Assembly (NCBI RefSeq): GCF_916700565.1
Contig: NZ_CAKAKO010000006.1
Coordinates: 372,001 to 436,000, forward strand
Direction of reading: 5' to 3'
DNA length: 64,000 bases
Source: Xenophilus sp. Marseille-Q4582
Lineage (GTDB): Bacteria > Pseudomonadota > Gammaproteobacteria > Burkholderiales > Burkholderiaceae_C
A program made the translations under genes and the position numbers. Positions 6,706-14,652 of this stretch are shown piece by piece; position 1 is the first letter of the stretch, and each line of letters opens with the position of its first letter. A model generated the notes under the pieces. The model saw only the letters and a list, made by a program, of their open reading frames with translations. It did no database searches and was not told the origin of the DNA.

Positions 6706-7170
6706 ATGCAGCAACCCCATGGGCCCAGCGCCCACATCCACCCGGCATTCCTGCCGGCGCTGACCGCGATCAGCGGCGAAGCGCAGGTGGTTCCCCATCC
6801 CCGTGTCGCGGCCAACGATGAGCGTGCCGCCGGCTTCCGTGCGATGTGCGCGGAGGCTCAGGGCATGGCCGACGAGATCAAGGCTCGTGGCGCCGCGAAG
6901 GCCCGCGCCGCCGCGGCCGCGCGCCCTGCTCCGGCTCCGGCGCGCGTGCTGCACAGCACAGTAGCCACCGAAGCCGAATACCGCGCCGCGCTGGCGGTGC
7001 ATGACTGGCACTTCGAGCGCTCCGACGATCACGGTGTCTGGACCGCCGGCGTGAACTCGCTGGGCCGCCTGCAGGCCATGCGAAAGCGCCTGGACACGGA
7101 CGGCGCGATCTGGAACGAGTACGCACCGGTGGAGTTCCGCCTGGGGCTGCTGGCTGGGAGCGCAGCGTGA
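6706..7170 (+). CDS. Hypothetical phage early protein (154 aa)
   Basis: First gene behind the pL-like promoter, with a good ribosome site (AAGGAG, 7 nt before the ATG). The middle is Ala/Arg-rich (about residues 60-80) and the C-terminal part has ATEAEYRAALAVHDWHFE then DHGVWTAGVNSLGRLQAMR, which reads as a small mixed alpha/beta domain. Not recognised. Immediate-early genes at this position in lambdoid phages often act against host functions or as antiterminators, but nothing here proves either. Confidence 0.65.
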   Translation: MQQPHGPSAHIHPAFLPALTAISGEAQVVPHPRVAANDERAAGFRAMCAEAQGMADEIKARGAAKARAAAAARPAPAPARVLHSTVATEAEYRAALAVHDWHFERSDDHGVWTAGVNSLGRLQAMRKRLDTDGAIWNEYAPVEFRLGLLAGSAA

Positions 7171-7562
7171 GCGCCCGTCGTCCACCGCTGGGACCTTCCC
7201 CCGAGCACTTCGAGCTGATGCGCGGCGCACTGGAGCACATCGCGAAGGCCGCGCGTCAAAGTCGCAGCCAGACACGCCGCCTGCGCTGGATCGAACTGCG
7301 GGCGGACCGCGCAGTGCGCGGCGAGCCCTACGAAGAACAGGCAGTCCAGCTTCCCAAATCAGCGGGCCCGAACACGCCTGAAAAGCTCAGTCGCAAGATC
7401 GCCCACCTCAGCAGCGAGCGCAAGGAACTGTTGAGCGCCTTGTCGGCAGCCGAGGAGCTGATCGCTCGTCGATGGGGCTACCCCGATGACGCATCGAGCC
7501 GGGCCAGCGTCCTTGCCGACCTGCGGGCCGCCATCGCCAAAACCACCGGGAGCGCTGCATGA
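7167..7562 (+). CDS. Hypothetical phage protein, helical (131 aa)
   Basis: GTG at 7167 overlaps the upstream stop (GTGA). The product is basic and helical, with a likely coiled-coil from about residue 75 to 110 (LSRKIAHLSSERKELLSALSAAEELIARR). No catalytic motif or family is recognised. Tight coupling in the pL-like operon supports a real gene. Confidence 0.6.
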   Translation: MSARRPPLGPSPEHFELMRGALEHIAKAARQSRSQTRRLRWIELRADRAVRGEPYEEQAVQLPKSAGPNTPEKLSRKIAHLSSERKELLSALSAAEELIARRWGYPDDASSRASVLADLRAAIAKTTGSAA

Positions 7563-7912
7563 ACACCCTCGCCCGCCGCTCCTTTGTGCAGCAGCCCGCG
7601 CGTCGCCTTCCCAACGGCGCCATCGTCTGCGCCGACTACGCGCCGCCCACCCCCAAGGGCCGCGGCCTGGAAACCTGCAGCGGTGCGCTGATCGTAGGCA
7701 CCCCTGAGCAGCCGGCCGACGACATCGGCCTCCACGCTGAGCGTCTGCAGGCCGCGCTGCTGGCCCGCCGGCGCACGCCCGAGTTCTACGACGCCAGCCC
7801 CGTGCTCGCCGTGCTCTTCGGCGCCATCGCCGCCGCCGGCGCAGCGCTGGTCTTTTTCTGGCCCGAGGCCACCAACTTCTTCTCCATCGCCCTGCCCTTC
7901 ACCAACGCCTGA
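7559..7912 (+). CDS. Hypothetical phage protein with one C-terminal membrane segment (117 aa)
   Basis: ATG at 7559 overlaps the preceding stop. The first 80 residues are soluble; a hydrophobic stretch near residues 83-101 (SPVLAVLFGAIAAAGAALVF) looks like a single transmembrane helix followed by a short tail. The N-terminal part would therefore face the cytoplasm as a tail-anchored type protein. No family is recognised. A membrane role in exclusion or host takeover is possible but unproven. Confidence 0.6.
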   Translation: MNTLARRSFVQQPARRLPNGAIVCADYAPPTPKGRGLETCSGALIVGTPEQPADDIGLHAERLQAALLARRRTPEFYDASPVLAVLFGAIAAAGAALVFFWPEATNFFSIALPFTNA

Positions 7913-7914
7913 CC

Positions 7915-8895
7915 ATGAACGCCACCACGCAATCCGAAAACAACGCGCTCGCCGTCGCGCCGCGGCAGCAGTTCGACCTGAGCCCGCAGACCTTCGACCA
8001 GGCGCTGACCTTCGCCAAATACCTCGCCGACAGCGAGATGGTGCCCAAGGCCTACCGAAACAAGCCCGGCGACTGCCTGATCGCGATGCAATGGGGCTTC
8101 GAGGTCGGGTTGAAGCCGCTGCAGGCCCTGCAGAGCATCGCAACGATCAACGGCAAGCCCGGCCTCTACGGAGACGCAGGCAAAGCGCTGCTGTTGTCGG
8201 CAGGATGCGTCATCGAAGAGGACGACATTGCAGTGGTGGAGAGCAACGGCCGCGCCCGATGCAAGATCACGCGCCCAGGCCGCCCCCCTACCGAGCGCAC
8301 GTTCTCGGTCGAGAACGCCAAGACCGCCGGCCTCTGGAACAAGGAAGGTCCGTGGCGCAACTATCCGTGGCGCCAGATGGCTTGGCGCGCCTTCTGGTTC
8401 GCGGCCCGTGATGCCGCCAGCGACCTCCTGCGCGGCCTGCCCGGTGCCGAAGAGGTCATGGACATTCCGGTCGAGCGAAACATGGGGACGGCCGATGTCG
8501 TCGGTGCGCCGACGGCGCCGGCCGCCAGTTACGACCAGGCCCAGTTCGATGCCAACTTCGCCAAGTGGTCCGAGGTGATCGCCGGTGGCCGTAAGAAGCC
8601 GGCCGACCTCATCCACTTCATCGAGGCCAAGGGAAACCCGCTCACCGAAGAGCAGAAGGCGCGCCTGCTGTCGGTGAAGGTGCGGCCTGCCGATCAGCCC
8701 ACGGACGCCGTGGTCAAGAACGCAGCGCCCGCGCTGACGTTCGCGCAGATCGCCGCGCGCATCAACGCCGCCCAGAAGCACGCCGAGCTGGACGACCTGG
8801 CCGAGCACATCGGCGCCGTGCCCGACGCGCAGCAGCGCCAAGAGCTGGCCGCCCTGGTCAACCAGCGCCGCGACGAGCTCCCCGCCTTCGACTGA
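7915..8895 (+). CDS. RecT-family-like single-strand annealing protein
   Basis: The 326-aa product has the RecT core pattern in its first 90 residues: FAKYLADSEMVPKAYRN, DCLIAMQWGFEVGLKPLQAL, then SIATINGKPGLYGDA. It is followed 10 bp later by a YqaJ-type exonuclease gene, the standard phage recombinase pair. Together they would resect double-strand ends and anneal single strands during phage recombination and replication. The C-terminal third (from about residue 200) is less conserved and ends in a small helical domain. It starts 2 bp after the previous stop. Confidence 0.8.
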   Translation: MNATTQSENNALAVAPRQQFDLSPQTFDQALTFAKYLADSEMVPKAYRNKPGDCLIAMQWGFEVGLKPLQALQSIATINGKPGLYGDAGKALLLSAGCVIEEDDIAVVESNGRARCKITRPGRPPTERTFSVENAKTAGLWNKEGPWRNYPWRQMAWRAFWFAARDAASDLLRGLPGAEEVMDIPVERNMGTADVVGAPTAPAASYDQAQFDANFAKWSEVIAGGRKKPADLIHFIEAKGNPLTEEQKARLLSVKVRPADQPTDAVVKNAAPALTFAQIAARINAAQKHAELDDLAEHIGAVPDAQQRQELAALVNQRRDELPAFD

Positions 8896-8905
8896 GCCTA
8901 CCACC

Positions 8906-10741
8906 ATGAAGACCATTCAACTGATCCAGGGCAGCGCCGAGTGGCACGCCCACCGCGCGCAATTCCTGAACGCCAGCGATGCGCCGGCCATGATGGGCTG
9001 CAGCCCCTACAAGACCCGCGCCGAGCTGGTGCGCGAGCGCGCGACCGGCCTCGCCGCCGAGGTGGATGCATCGCAGCAGCGCCGCTTCGATGTGGGCCAC
9101 CGCGCCGAGGCGCTGGCCCGCCCGCTGGCCGAGCAGATCCTGGGCGAAGACCTGTCACCTCTGGTGGGCGTAGCCGACGAAGGCCCCTACTCGGCCAGCT
9201 TCGACGGCCTGACGCTGATGGAAGACCAGGCGTTTGAACATAAGGCGCTGAACGACACGCTGCGCGCCGCCATGGTCGAAGGCTGCATCGGCGCCGACCT
9301 TCCCATGCCCTACCAGGTGCAGATGGAGCACCAGTGCATGGTGTGCCCGAGCATCGAGCGCGTGCTGTTCATGGCTTCGAAGTGGGCCGACGACGGCACG
9401 CTGATCGAAGAGCGCCACTGCTTCTACGAGCCCAACTTGGCGCTGCGCGCGCGCATCGTTGCCGGCTGGGAGCAGTTCGAGCAGGACGTGGCCGCCTACG
9501 CGCCGGCGCCGGCCGCAGCGCCCGCCCCCGTCGCCAAGGTCGTCGCCAGCCTGCCCGTGGTTCTGGACATGCGCGTCGAAGGCCGCCTGATCTCCTGCAA
9601 CCTGGAGCAGTACAAGCCCGCCGCCCTGGCCTACATCGCCGCGATCAACACCGACCTGATCACCGACCAGGACTTCGCCGACGCGGACGCCGATGCCAAG
9701 TTCTGCCGCGAGTCGGCCTCGAAGCTGAAGCTGGCGATCGAGCAGGCCATGGGTCAGATGGGCGACATCAACACCGCCATCAGCACGGTGCGCGAGATCG
9801 CCACGGCGTTCGATGCGAAGGGCCTGGCACTGGAGAAGCTGGTGAAGTCGGAGAAGGAGGCCCGCCGCGATGCCATCGTGCACCGTGCGATCGCCGCGCA
9901 GCGCGAGCACGCCGCAGCGCTGGTGAAGCGCCTGGGCGGCGACTACCTGCCGGCCCTGCCCGCCGACTTCGCCGGGGCGGTGAAGGGCAAGCGCAACCTG
10001 GAGAGCATGCAGGACGCCGTGGGCACGGTGCTGACCCAGTACAAGATCGCGGCGAACCAGGCCGCCGACGGCATCGACGCGAATCTCAAGCTGCTGGCAG
10101 AGCACCAGGAGTTCGCGGGTCTGTTCCCGGACGTGAAGGCGCTGGTGCAGAAGCAGATTGACGACCTGCGCGCCGTCATCTCGTCGCGCATCGCTCAGCA
10201 CGAGGCAGAGCAACGCGCGGCGCAGGAACAGCTGCGCGCCCGCATCGCGGCCGAGGAGCGTGCCAAGGCCGAAGCCGCCGCGCGCGCTGAGCAGGACCGC
10301 ATCAATGCCGCGGCCGAAGCAGAGCGCCAGCGCCAACTGGAAGCCGACCGCGCCCGCATCCGCGCCGAAGAAGAGGAGCGCGCCCAGCGCACGCAGCAGG
10401 CCATCGACGCCGAGCGCCGCCTGACCGCGCAACCGGCCGCGCCAGCGCCGGCCCCGGCGCTACAGCCCGCCCCCTTGCTGCAGCCCGTGGCCGCCGCAGC
10501 GCCTGCCTCCAACGATCTGCCCTCGGCCGGCGCCGTGCCCACCCTGCGCATCGGCGACATCGCCAACCGTCTGGGCTGGACGATGACCGCCGAGCAGCTG
10601 CGCGGCCTGGGCATCGAGCCCGCCGCCAAGGAGCGCGGCGCCACGCTCTTCCACGAGCACCAGTTCCCGCAAATCTGCGCCGCCATCGCGCAGCGCGCCA
10701 CCGAAGCCGCCGCCGCGCACGCGCAGCGCATGGCCGCCTGA
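8906..10741 (+). CDS. YqaJ-family (lambda-exonuclease fold) recombinase with long C-terminal extension
   Basis: Residues 1-220 form the exonuclease: IQGSAEWHAHRAQFLNASD at the start, then RRFDVGHRAEALARP, and the catalytic D...ExK set in SASFDGLTLMEDQAFEHKAL (about 92-111). It degrades DNA ends for annealing by the adjacent RecT-like protein. At 611 aa it is nearly three times a bare YqaJ domain. A helical middle (about 230-420) may be DUF1351-like, a charged coiled coil spans about 425-505 (RAEQDRINAAAEAERQRQ), then comes an Ala/Pro linker, and last an HTH-like domain (LRIGDIANRLGWTMTAEQL, about 546-564). Confidence 0.85.
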   Translation: MKTIQLIQGSAEWHAHRAQFLNASDAPAMMGCSPYKTRAELVRERATGLAAEVDASQQRRFDVGHRAEALARPLAEQILGEDLSPLVGVADEGPYSASFDGLTLMEDQAFEHKALNDTLRAAMVEGCIGADLPMPYQVQMEHQCMVCPSIERVLFMASKWADDGTLIEERHCFYEPNLALRARIVAGWEQFEQDVAAYAPAPAAAPAPVAKVVASLPVVLDMRVEGRLISCNLEQYKPAALAYIAAINTDLITDQDFADADADAKFCRESASKLKLAIEQAMGQMGDINTAISTVREIATAFDAKGLALEKLVKSEKEARRDAIVHRAIAAQREHAAALVKRLGGDYLPALPADFAGAVKGKRNLESMQDAVGTVLTQYKIAANQAADGIDANLKLLAEHQEFAGLFPDVKALVQKQIDDLRAVISSRIAQHEAEQRAAQEQLRARIAAEERAKAEAAARAEQDRINAAAEAERQRQLEADRARIRAEEEERAQRTQQAIDAERRLTAQPAAPAPAPALQPAPLLQPVAAAAPASNDLPSAGAVPTLRIGDIANRLGWTMTAEQLRGLGIEPAAKERGATLFHEHQFPQICAAIAQRATEAAAAHAQRMAA

Positions 10742-10766
10742 CCCCGCCACCACCAGGAGCACCAGC

Positions 10767-11081
10767 ATGCCCAAGCAGTACGCCGCCCCCGCGCCCTACG
10801 ACAAGCCCGAGGACTACCGCGACATCCCCATGACGCCCGTGCAGTCCAACCAAATCAAAGCCATCGGCCACGACCCGGCCACCGAGACGCTGGCCGTCAC
10901 CTTCAACCACGGCGTGGGCGCCGTCTACCACTACTCCGGCGTGACCAAGGAGCTGCACGCGGCCTTCATCAGCGCCGAGTCCATCGGCAAGTTCTTCGGC
11001 ATGCACATCCAGAAGCTGCCGTTCAAGAAGTTCGCGCCGCCTGCCGCCGCGCCGGCGCCGGAAGCCGCGGCAGCCGAGTGA
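10767..11081 (+). CDS. KTSC domain protein
   Basis: The 104-aa protein carries a KTSC-type domain from about residue 27 to 88. The phage variant reads VQSNQIKAIGHDPATETL, then VTFNHGVGAVYHYSGV and the final FIS..SIGKFFGMHI pattern. KTSC domains are small and often found near or fused to nucleic-acid enzymes; their activity is unclear. Good ribosome site (AGGAG) before the ATG. It lies 25 bp after the exonuclease gene in the recombination operon. Confidence 0.8.
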   Translation: MPKQYAAPAPYDKPEDYRDIPMTPVQSNQIKAIGHDPATETLAVTFNHGVGAVYHYSGVTKELHAAFISAESIGKFFGMHIQKLPFKKFAPPAAAPAPEAAAAE

Positions 11082-11118
11082 GCGCTGCACCTCCCCCCAA
11101 CCACCCTGAAAGGTGACC

Positions 11119-11490
11119 ATGTCCGAAGCACTCAAGTCCCCCACGCCGCAAGCGAAGCGCAAGAGCTTCGCCGAGACCCTGGCCATGCTCGGCTACGGCG
11201 AAGTCGAGATCGAAGCCACCAACGAGCTGAACGAACTGGTGCACGCCTGCACCGAGACCGGCAAGGCCGGCGAGCTGACCCTGACGCTCAAGTTCAAGCC
11301 GGTCGGCAAGGGCTCGCAGATCGAAGTCACCAACGACCTCAAGGTGAAGAAGCCGAAGCCGGTGCGCGAGGTGCAGATCCTGTTCGCCACCACCGACAAC
11401 AACCTGCAGCGCGAAGACCCCCGCCAGCGCTCGCTGGACGGCGTGAAGTCTGTCGCCGAAGAGCAGCGCGCCTTGCGGACCGTCTCCTGA
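11119..11490 (+). CDS. Conserved-looking phage protein (123 aa) before DUF2303 gene
   Basis: ATG at 11119 is chosen over the in-frame GTG at 11113, since AAAGGTG lies just upstream. The product has ETLAMLGYGEVEIEATNELN then a beta-rich half with ELTLTLKFKPVGKGSQIEV and NDLKVKKPKP, suggesting a small alpha/beta fold. No named family is recognised. It sits immediately before the DUF2303 gene, and the two may act together. Function unknown. Confidence 0.65.
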   Translation: MSEALKSPTPQAKRKSFAETLAMLGYGEVEIEATNELNELVHACTETGKAGELTLTLKFKPVGKGSQIEVTNDLKVKKPKPVREVQILFATTDNNLQREDPRQRSLDGVKSVAEEQRALRTVS

Positions 11491-11541
11491 GCCCTGGCCC
11501 CCGCCAGCCCATCCACCTCCCGCAACGAACCTCAGACCCCA

Positions 11542-12375
11542 ATGAGCAACGACAAGACCATCCTGACCGGCGACGTACAGGCAGCCATCGACGCTGGCAG
11601 CGCCATCGCCGCACTGCAGTCGATCAGCCCCGAGAAGCTGGCGATCGACGGCGCCCTGCCTGTGGCCGTTTTGCCCGCGGGCTACAAGGTCGAGGCGCTG
11701 GAAAAGCACCTGCCCGTGCCCCTGCGCAAGCGCGGCCGCACGACGCTGAACGACATGGTCAGCTTCATCGCCGTGGTCAACGACCAGAAGAAGGACGAAA
11801 CCCGCCTCTACTCGACGGTCAACCCACCGACGTTCCTGGCGGTGTTCAACGACAACGCGACCATCGCCGGCTGGCGTGATCACCAGGCCGTCTACAACGC
11901 GCCCCTGTCGCCGGAATGGCAGACGTGGCTGGGCCAGAGCGGCAAGGCGCAGACCCAGTCCGACTTCGCGCAGTTCATCGAAACGAACCTGCCGGACATC
12001 GCCGAGCCCAACGGCGCCGACGTGCTGGAGGTGTCCCGCACGCTGGAAGCGAAGAAGAAGGTGAACTTCGCCAGCAGCGTCCGCCTGTCCGACGGCGCGA
12101 CCCAGTTCACCTACGAGGAGGACATCCAGGGCACCGCACAGAAGGGCGCGCTCAAGGTGCCCGAGATCTTCGTGCTGGCCATCCCGGTGTTCGAGAACGG
12201 CGACCTGTGGCGCGTGGAAGCCCGCCTGCGCTACCGCATCGCCGACGGCGGCAAGCTGAGCATCTGGTACGAGCTGGTGCGCCCCGCCAAGGTGATCGAA
12301 GCCGCGGTGAAGGACCTGCGCGAAAAGATCGCCGCCGGCACCGGTCTGTCCATCCTGGTCGGCCAGCCGAGCTGA
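11542..12375 (+). CDS. DUF2303 (YfdQ-type) phage protein
   Basis: The 277-aa product matches the DUF2303 pattern. It has an N-terminal helix, VAVLPAGYKVEALEKHLP near 40-57, RTTLNDMVSFIAVVNDQ around 68-84, and TFLAVFNDNATIAGWRDHQA near 97-116. A C-terminal part with VSRTLEAKKKVNFASSV, an acidic EEDIQGTAQKG and a beta-rich end follow. Members lie in phage recombination modules, as here, but their activity is unknown. It is translated from ATG 11542 and overlaps the next small gene through TGATG. Confidence 0.85.
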   Translation: MSNDKTILTGDVQAAIDAGSAIAALQSISPEKLAIDGALPVAVLPAGYKVEALEKHLPVPLRKRGRTTLNDMVSFIAVVNDQKKDETRLYSTVNPPTFLAVFNDNATIAGWRDHQAVYNAPLSPEWQTWLGQSGKAQTQSDFAQFIETNLPDIAEPNGADVLEVSRTLEAKKKVNFASSVRLSDGATQFTYEEDIQGTAQKGALKVPEIFVLAIPVFENGDLWRVEARLRYRIADGGKLSIWYELVRPAKVIEAAVKDLREKIAAGTGLSILVGQPS

Positions 12376-12557
12376 TGAACGCCGCCGCCGTGCTCATCAA
12401 CCCACGCCTGCGGGCGCGGCGGCTCGCGGCCCTGCGCCGGCGGCTGGCCCACCTGGACCAGCGGCTGGCCAGCGACACCGCAGGCAAGCACCACCGCGAC
12501 CGCGCAGAGGCAGCCGCCCTGCGCTGGGCGCTGGAAACCATCGAGGCGAGGGCGTGA
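12375..12557 (+). CDS. Small basic phage protein (60 aa)
   Basis: ATG at 12375 overlaps the DUF2303 stop. The product is Arg/Ala/Leu-rich and wholly helical (LRARRLAALRRRLAHLDQR, about residues 12-30), probably one long helix or helical hairpin. It is the last rightward gene before two opposed small genes. Coupling supports it; the biased composition lowers confidence. No function is proposed. Confidence 0.5.
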   Translation: MNAAAVLINPRLRARRLAALRRRLAHLDQRLASDTAGKHHRDRAEAAALRWALETIEARA

Positions 12558-12586
12558 AGCGAAACCTAGACGCACCCCGCTCTGGG

Positions 12587-12829
12587 CTACTGTGGCGCAG
12601 GCCCGTGCTCTGTCCCCGGATCAAACTCGAACTTCGCGTACACGTCGTTCTGAGCCCGGAAGTGCGCTGCTGTCCAGAGATGCCGGGTCGTGATACCCAT
12701 GATGCCCTGGCCCGACGCGTTTTGTGGGAACGGCTGAAAGCGATTCTCGGCGTCGTAGTCGGGCTGAGCTTCAAGTGCAGCATTCAGCTCAGCCACCATG
12801 CGCTCCGCGGTGATCGGGGTTCTAGCCAT
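12587..12829 (-). CDS. Small hypothetical phage protein, opposite strand (80 aa)
   Basis: AGGAG lies 6 nt before the ATG at 12829, a strong translation start. The product (MARTPITAERMVAELNAALE, then a segment with NASGQGIMGITTRHLW) has no recognised domain. It runs against the recombination operon, 29 bp from the end of the rightward small basic gene, and follows another leftward small gene. The pair may be lysogen-expressed or tune integrase expression; neither is shown. Confidence 0.6.
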   Translation of the reverse strand: MARTPITAERMVAELNAALEAQPDYDAENRFQPFPQNASGQGIMGITTRHLWTAAHFRAQNDVYAKFEFDPGTEHGPAPQ

Positions 12830-12886
12830 GAAGGGCTCCTAAAGAATGGAATGCAAGTTGACCGACGCGTGCCAGCCGCCGCGCAG

Positions 12887-13129
12887 TCAGTCCGTGTCCA
12901 TGTCGAATTCGAGCTGGGTCTGCTTGATGACGCGCGCCACGTCGAGCCGGTAGTCCTCCCGCTGCACGCCCACCGGCACGTACCAGTTGGGGTTGCCGGG
13001 CTCGGCATCGACCCAGCGCACGCCCCCGGTGTGCACGTCCGTGATCTGGCCGCGCATGCCGGGGAGCGCTTCAATGCGCTCGATCAGGATTTCTTTCAGC
13101 TGTCTCGCTGTACGGGTCGGCTTTGCCAT
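12887..13129 (-). CDS. Small hypothetical phage protein, opposite strand (80 aa)
   Basis: The product, MAKPTRTARQLKEILIERIE with an HTGGVRWVDAEPGNPNWYV middle and an acidic end, is compact and plausible as a folded alpha/beta protein. The start at 13129 lies only 11 bp from the excisionase start on the other strand, so the two are divergent. No clear ribosome site is seen. No family is recognised. A role next to the integrase-excisionase switch is suggested only by position. Confidence 0.5.
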   Translation of the reverse strand: MAKPTRTARQLKEILIERIEALPGMRGQITDVHTGGVRWVDAEPGNPNWYVPVGVQREDYRLDVARVIKQTQLEFDMDTD

Positions 13130-13140
13130 GGGGGGCAAGT

Positions 13141-13449
13141 ATGCCCGCAGCCCAGTTGACCCCGTCGGCCACGGCCGTGCCCCAGGGCCTGGCCGTCGGC
13201 GAGGTCCAGACGATGCCCGCGGCGCTGCGCCAGCGCGAGGCCGCCAACGGCCCACTGCTGGCCGTCAACGCGTCGCGCTTCGTCACGATCAAGCTGGCCG
13301 CCCACATCACCGGCCTGACCGTCCGCGCCATCGAGGGCAAGATCGCCCGCGGCGTGTGGCTGGAAGGCAAGCATTTCCGCCGCAAGGACGGCGGCATCTT
13401 CATAGACATCAAGGAATACGAAAAATGGGTCGAGAAGGCCGCGGGGTAG
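13141..13449 (+). CDS. xis: Excisionase (DUF1233-type)
   Basis: The C-terminal two thirds (about residues 40-100) match small phage excisionases: FVTIKLAAHITGLTVRAIEG is a winged-helix recognition segment, followed by GVWLEGKHFRRKDGGIFID and EYEKWVEK. It would bend attachment DNA and direct the integrase to excision. ATG at 13141, behind a G-rich stretch, is preferred to an in-frame TTG at 13123. It overlaps the integrase start by 25 bp, so the two are co-translated. The first 38 residues are a low-complexity Ala/Pro region. Confidence 0.82.
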   Translation: MPAAQLTPSATAVPQGLAVGEVQTMPAALRQREAANGPLLAVNASRFVTIKLAAHITGLTVRAIEGKIARGVWLEGKHFRRKDGGIFIDIKEYEKWVEKAAG

Positions 13450-14627
13450 AACTGCGAGAGAAGTCCATCCGGGTGAATTTCACCCTCGACGGCAAATGGC
13501 AGCGCGTGCGCCTGCCGCTCCCACCCACGCCGGCGAACGAGCGCTACGCCGAGAAGCTGGTCGACCGCGTTCGCAAGGCCGTGGCACGCGGCACCTTCGA
13601 GTGGGCCGACTACTTCCCCGACTCGCCCCAAGCCAAGAAGACGAAGCCGGCGCACAGCTTCGGCGAGTGGTGCGACCTGTGGCTCAAGACCAAAGGACGG
13701 CTGGCCAAGAACACCCTCGCCCAGTACAGGAACGCGCTCGAGATTTGGAAGGAACTGCTGGGCAAGGACAAGCCGATGGAGCAGCTGACGCACGCGGTCA
13801 TCGCCGCGGCGGTGGGCGACCACCCATGGAAGTCGGCGAAGTTGCTGAACAACTACCTGATCCCTCTGCGAGGGGTGTTCGCACTGGCCGGCCGGGAGCT
13901 CAATCTGGCTCGCGATCCGATGGAAGGAATCGAGAACAGCAAGCACCAGCCCCCGCCGCCTGATCCGCTCAGCCTGACGGAGATGGCAGACATCCTGTCG
14001 TACATGCGCCAGAACTTCGACCCCCGCGTCCACGCCTACTTCGCGTTCGCGTTCGCGACGGGACTACGCCCCGAGGAAATGATCGTGCTGCGCTGGGGCG
14101 ACGTGGACTGGAACCACCAGACCATCCGCGTCGAGCGCGCGCGCACCAAGAACGAGGTGAAGGACCTCAAGACGTACAACGCCCGGGACGTCGATCTCGT
14201 GCAACTGGCCCGGGAGGCGCTGTTGGTCATGAAGCCCTGGACGCAGCTGGGCGGGGAGACGAAGGAGGATGAGCTGATGGGCCGCTATGTGTTCCAGAAC
14301 CCGGTGACGAACCGGCCATGGAACGACGAGCGCAGCCAGCGGGACCACTACTGGGCGCCTACCCTGCGGCGCCTGGGCATCCGGCACCGGCGCGCATACC
14401 AGACTCGGCACACCTACGCCGCCACGGCGCTGATGGCCGGCGCCAACCCGGCGTACATCGCGCGGCAGATGGGGCACAAGAATGCGAAGATGCTCTTCAC
14501 CGTCTACGCGAAGTGGATCGACGGGGCCGACCGGGGCCGCGAGCGCGCCAAGATCGAGGCGGCGCTGAAAAAAGAAAACCCGGCGCAAGGCCGGGCTATC
14601 TCCCACAAATCTCCCGCCAGATCCTGA
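13425..14627 (+). CDS. int: Tyrosine-recombinase phage integrase
   Basis: The 400-aa protein has an arm-binding N-terminus (about 12-60), a SAM-like core-binding domain (75-170, SFGEWCDLWLKTKGRLAKNT) and a catalytic domain. Catalytic residues are Arg in FATGLRPEE (R215), Arg-His in YQTRHTY (R328/H329; the usual box-II His is Tyr here, as in many relatives), GH at 350-351 and the nucleophile Tyr in FTVYAKW (Y361). ATG at 13425 is chosen as start; longer reading runs through the excisionase gene. It recombines phage and host attachment sites at tRNA-Val, whose 3' end lies 25 bp downstream. Confidence 0.95.
   Translation: MGREGRGVELREKSIRVNFTLDGKWQRVRLPLPPTPANERYAEKLVDRVRKAVARGTFEWADYFPDSPQAKKTKPAHSFGEWCDLWLKTKGRLAKNTLAQYRNALEIWKELLGKDKPMEQLTHAVIAAAVGDHPWKSAKLLNNYLIPLRGVFALAGRELNLARDPMEGIENSKHQPPPPDPLSLTEMADILSYMRQNFDPRVHAYFAFAFATGLRPEEMIVLRWGDVDWNHQTIRVERARTKNEVKDLKTYNARDVDLVQLAREALLVMKPWTQLGGETKEDELMGRYVFQNPVTNRPWNDERSQRDHYWAPTLRRLGIRHRRAYQTRHTYAATALMAGANPAYIARQMGHKNAKMLFTVYAKWIDGADRGRERAKIEAALKKENPAQGRAISHKSPARS
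14567..14595 (-). terminator. Intrinsic terminator for tRNA-Val, inside the integrase 3' coding end
   Basis: Read on the minus strand, CCCGGC (complement of 14590-14595) pairs with GCCGGG (complement of 14579-14584) around a 5-nt loop, followed by TTTT C TTTTTT (complement of 14568-14578). It lies about 60 bp downstream of the tRNA 3' end and would stop transcription entering the prophage. The same bases encode the C-terminal part of the integrase on the plus strand. Confidence 0.8.
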
Positions 14628-14652
14628 GGCTGGTTTCCTCAGAGGGGAAATT

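Larger units (their letters stand above)
1..14652. mobile_element. Lambdoid-type prophage, integration-module end (left part outside window)
   Basis: The block holds a CI-like S24 repressor, a Cro-like regulator, early replication genes read leftward, a RecT-like/YqaJ recombination pair, a DUF1233-type excisionase and a tyrosine integrase that ends 25 bp from the CCA end of tRNA-Val. The order matches lambdoid phages (int-xis-exo-bet side, immunity, replication side). No capsid, tail, terminase or lysis gene is visible, so those should lie left of position 1. Only one attachment end is in view. The boundary at the tRNA is inferred from integrase position, not from a seen direct repeat. Confidence 0.9.

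Noticed and set aside
12987-13424. Upstream extension of the integrase frame to 546 codons
   Set aside because: The extension overlaps the excisionase gene fully in another frame and is low-complexity; ATG 13425 gives a normal integrase N-terminus.
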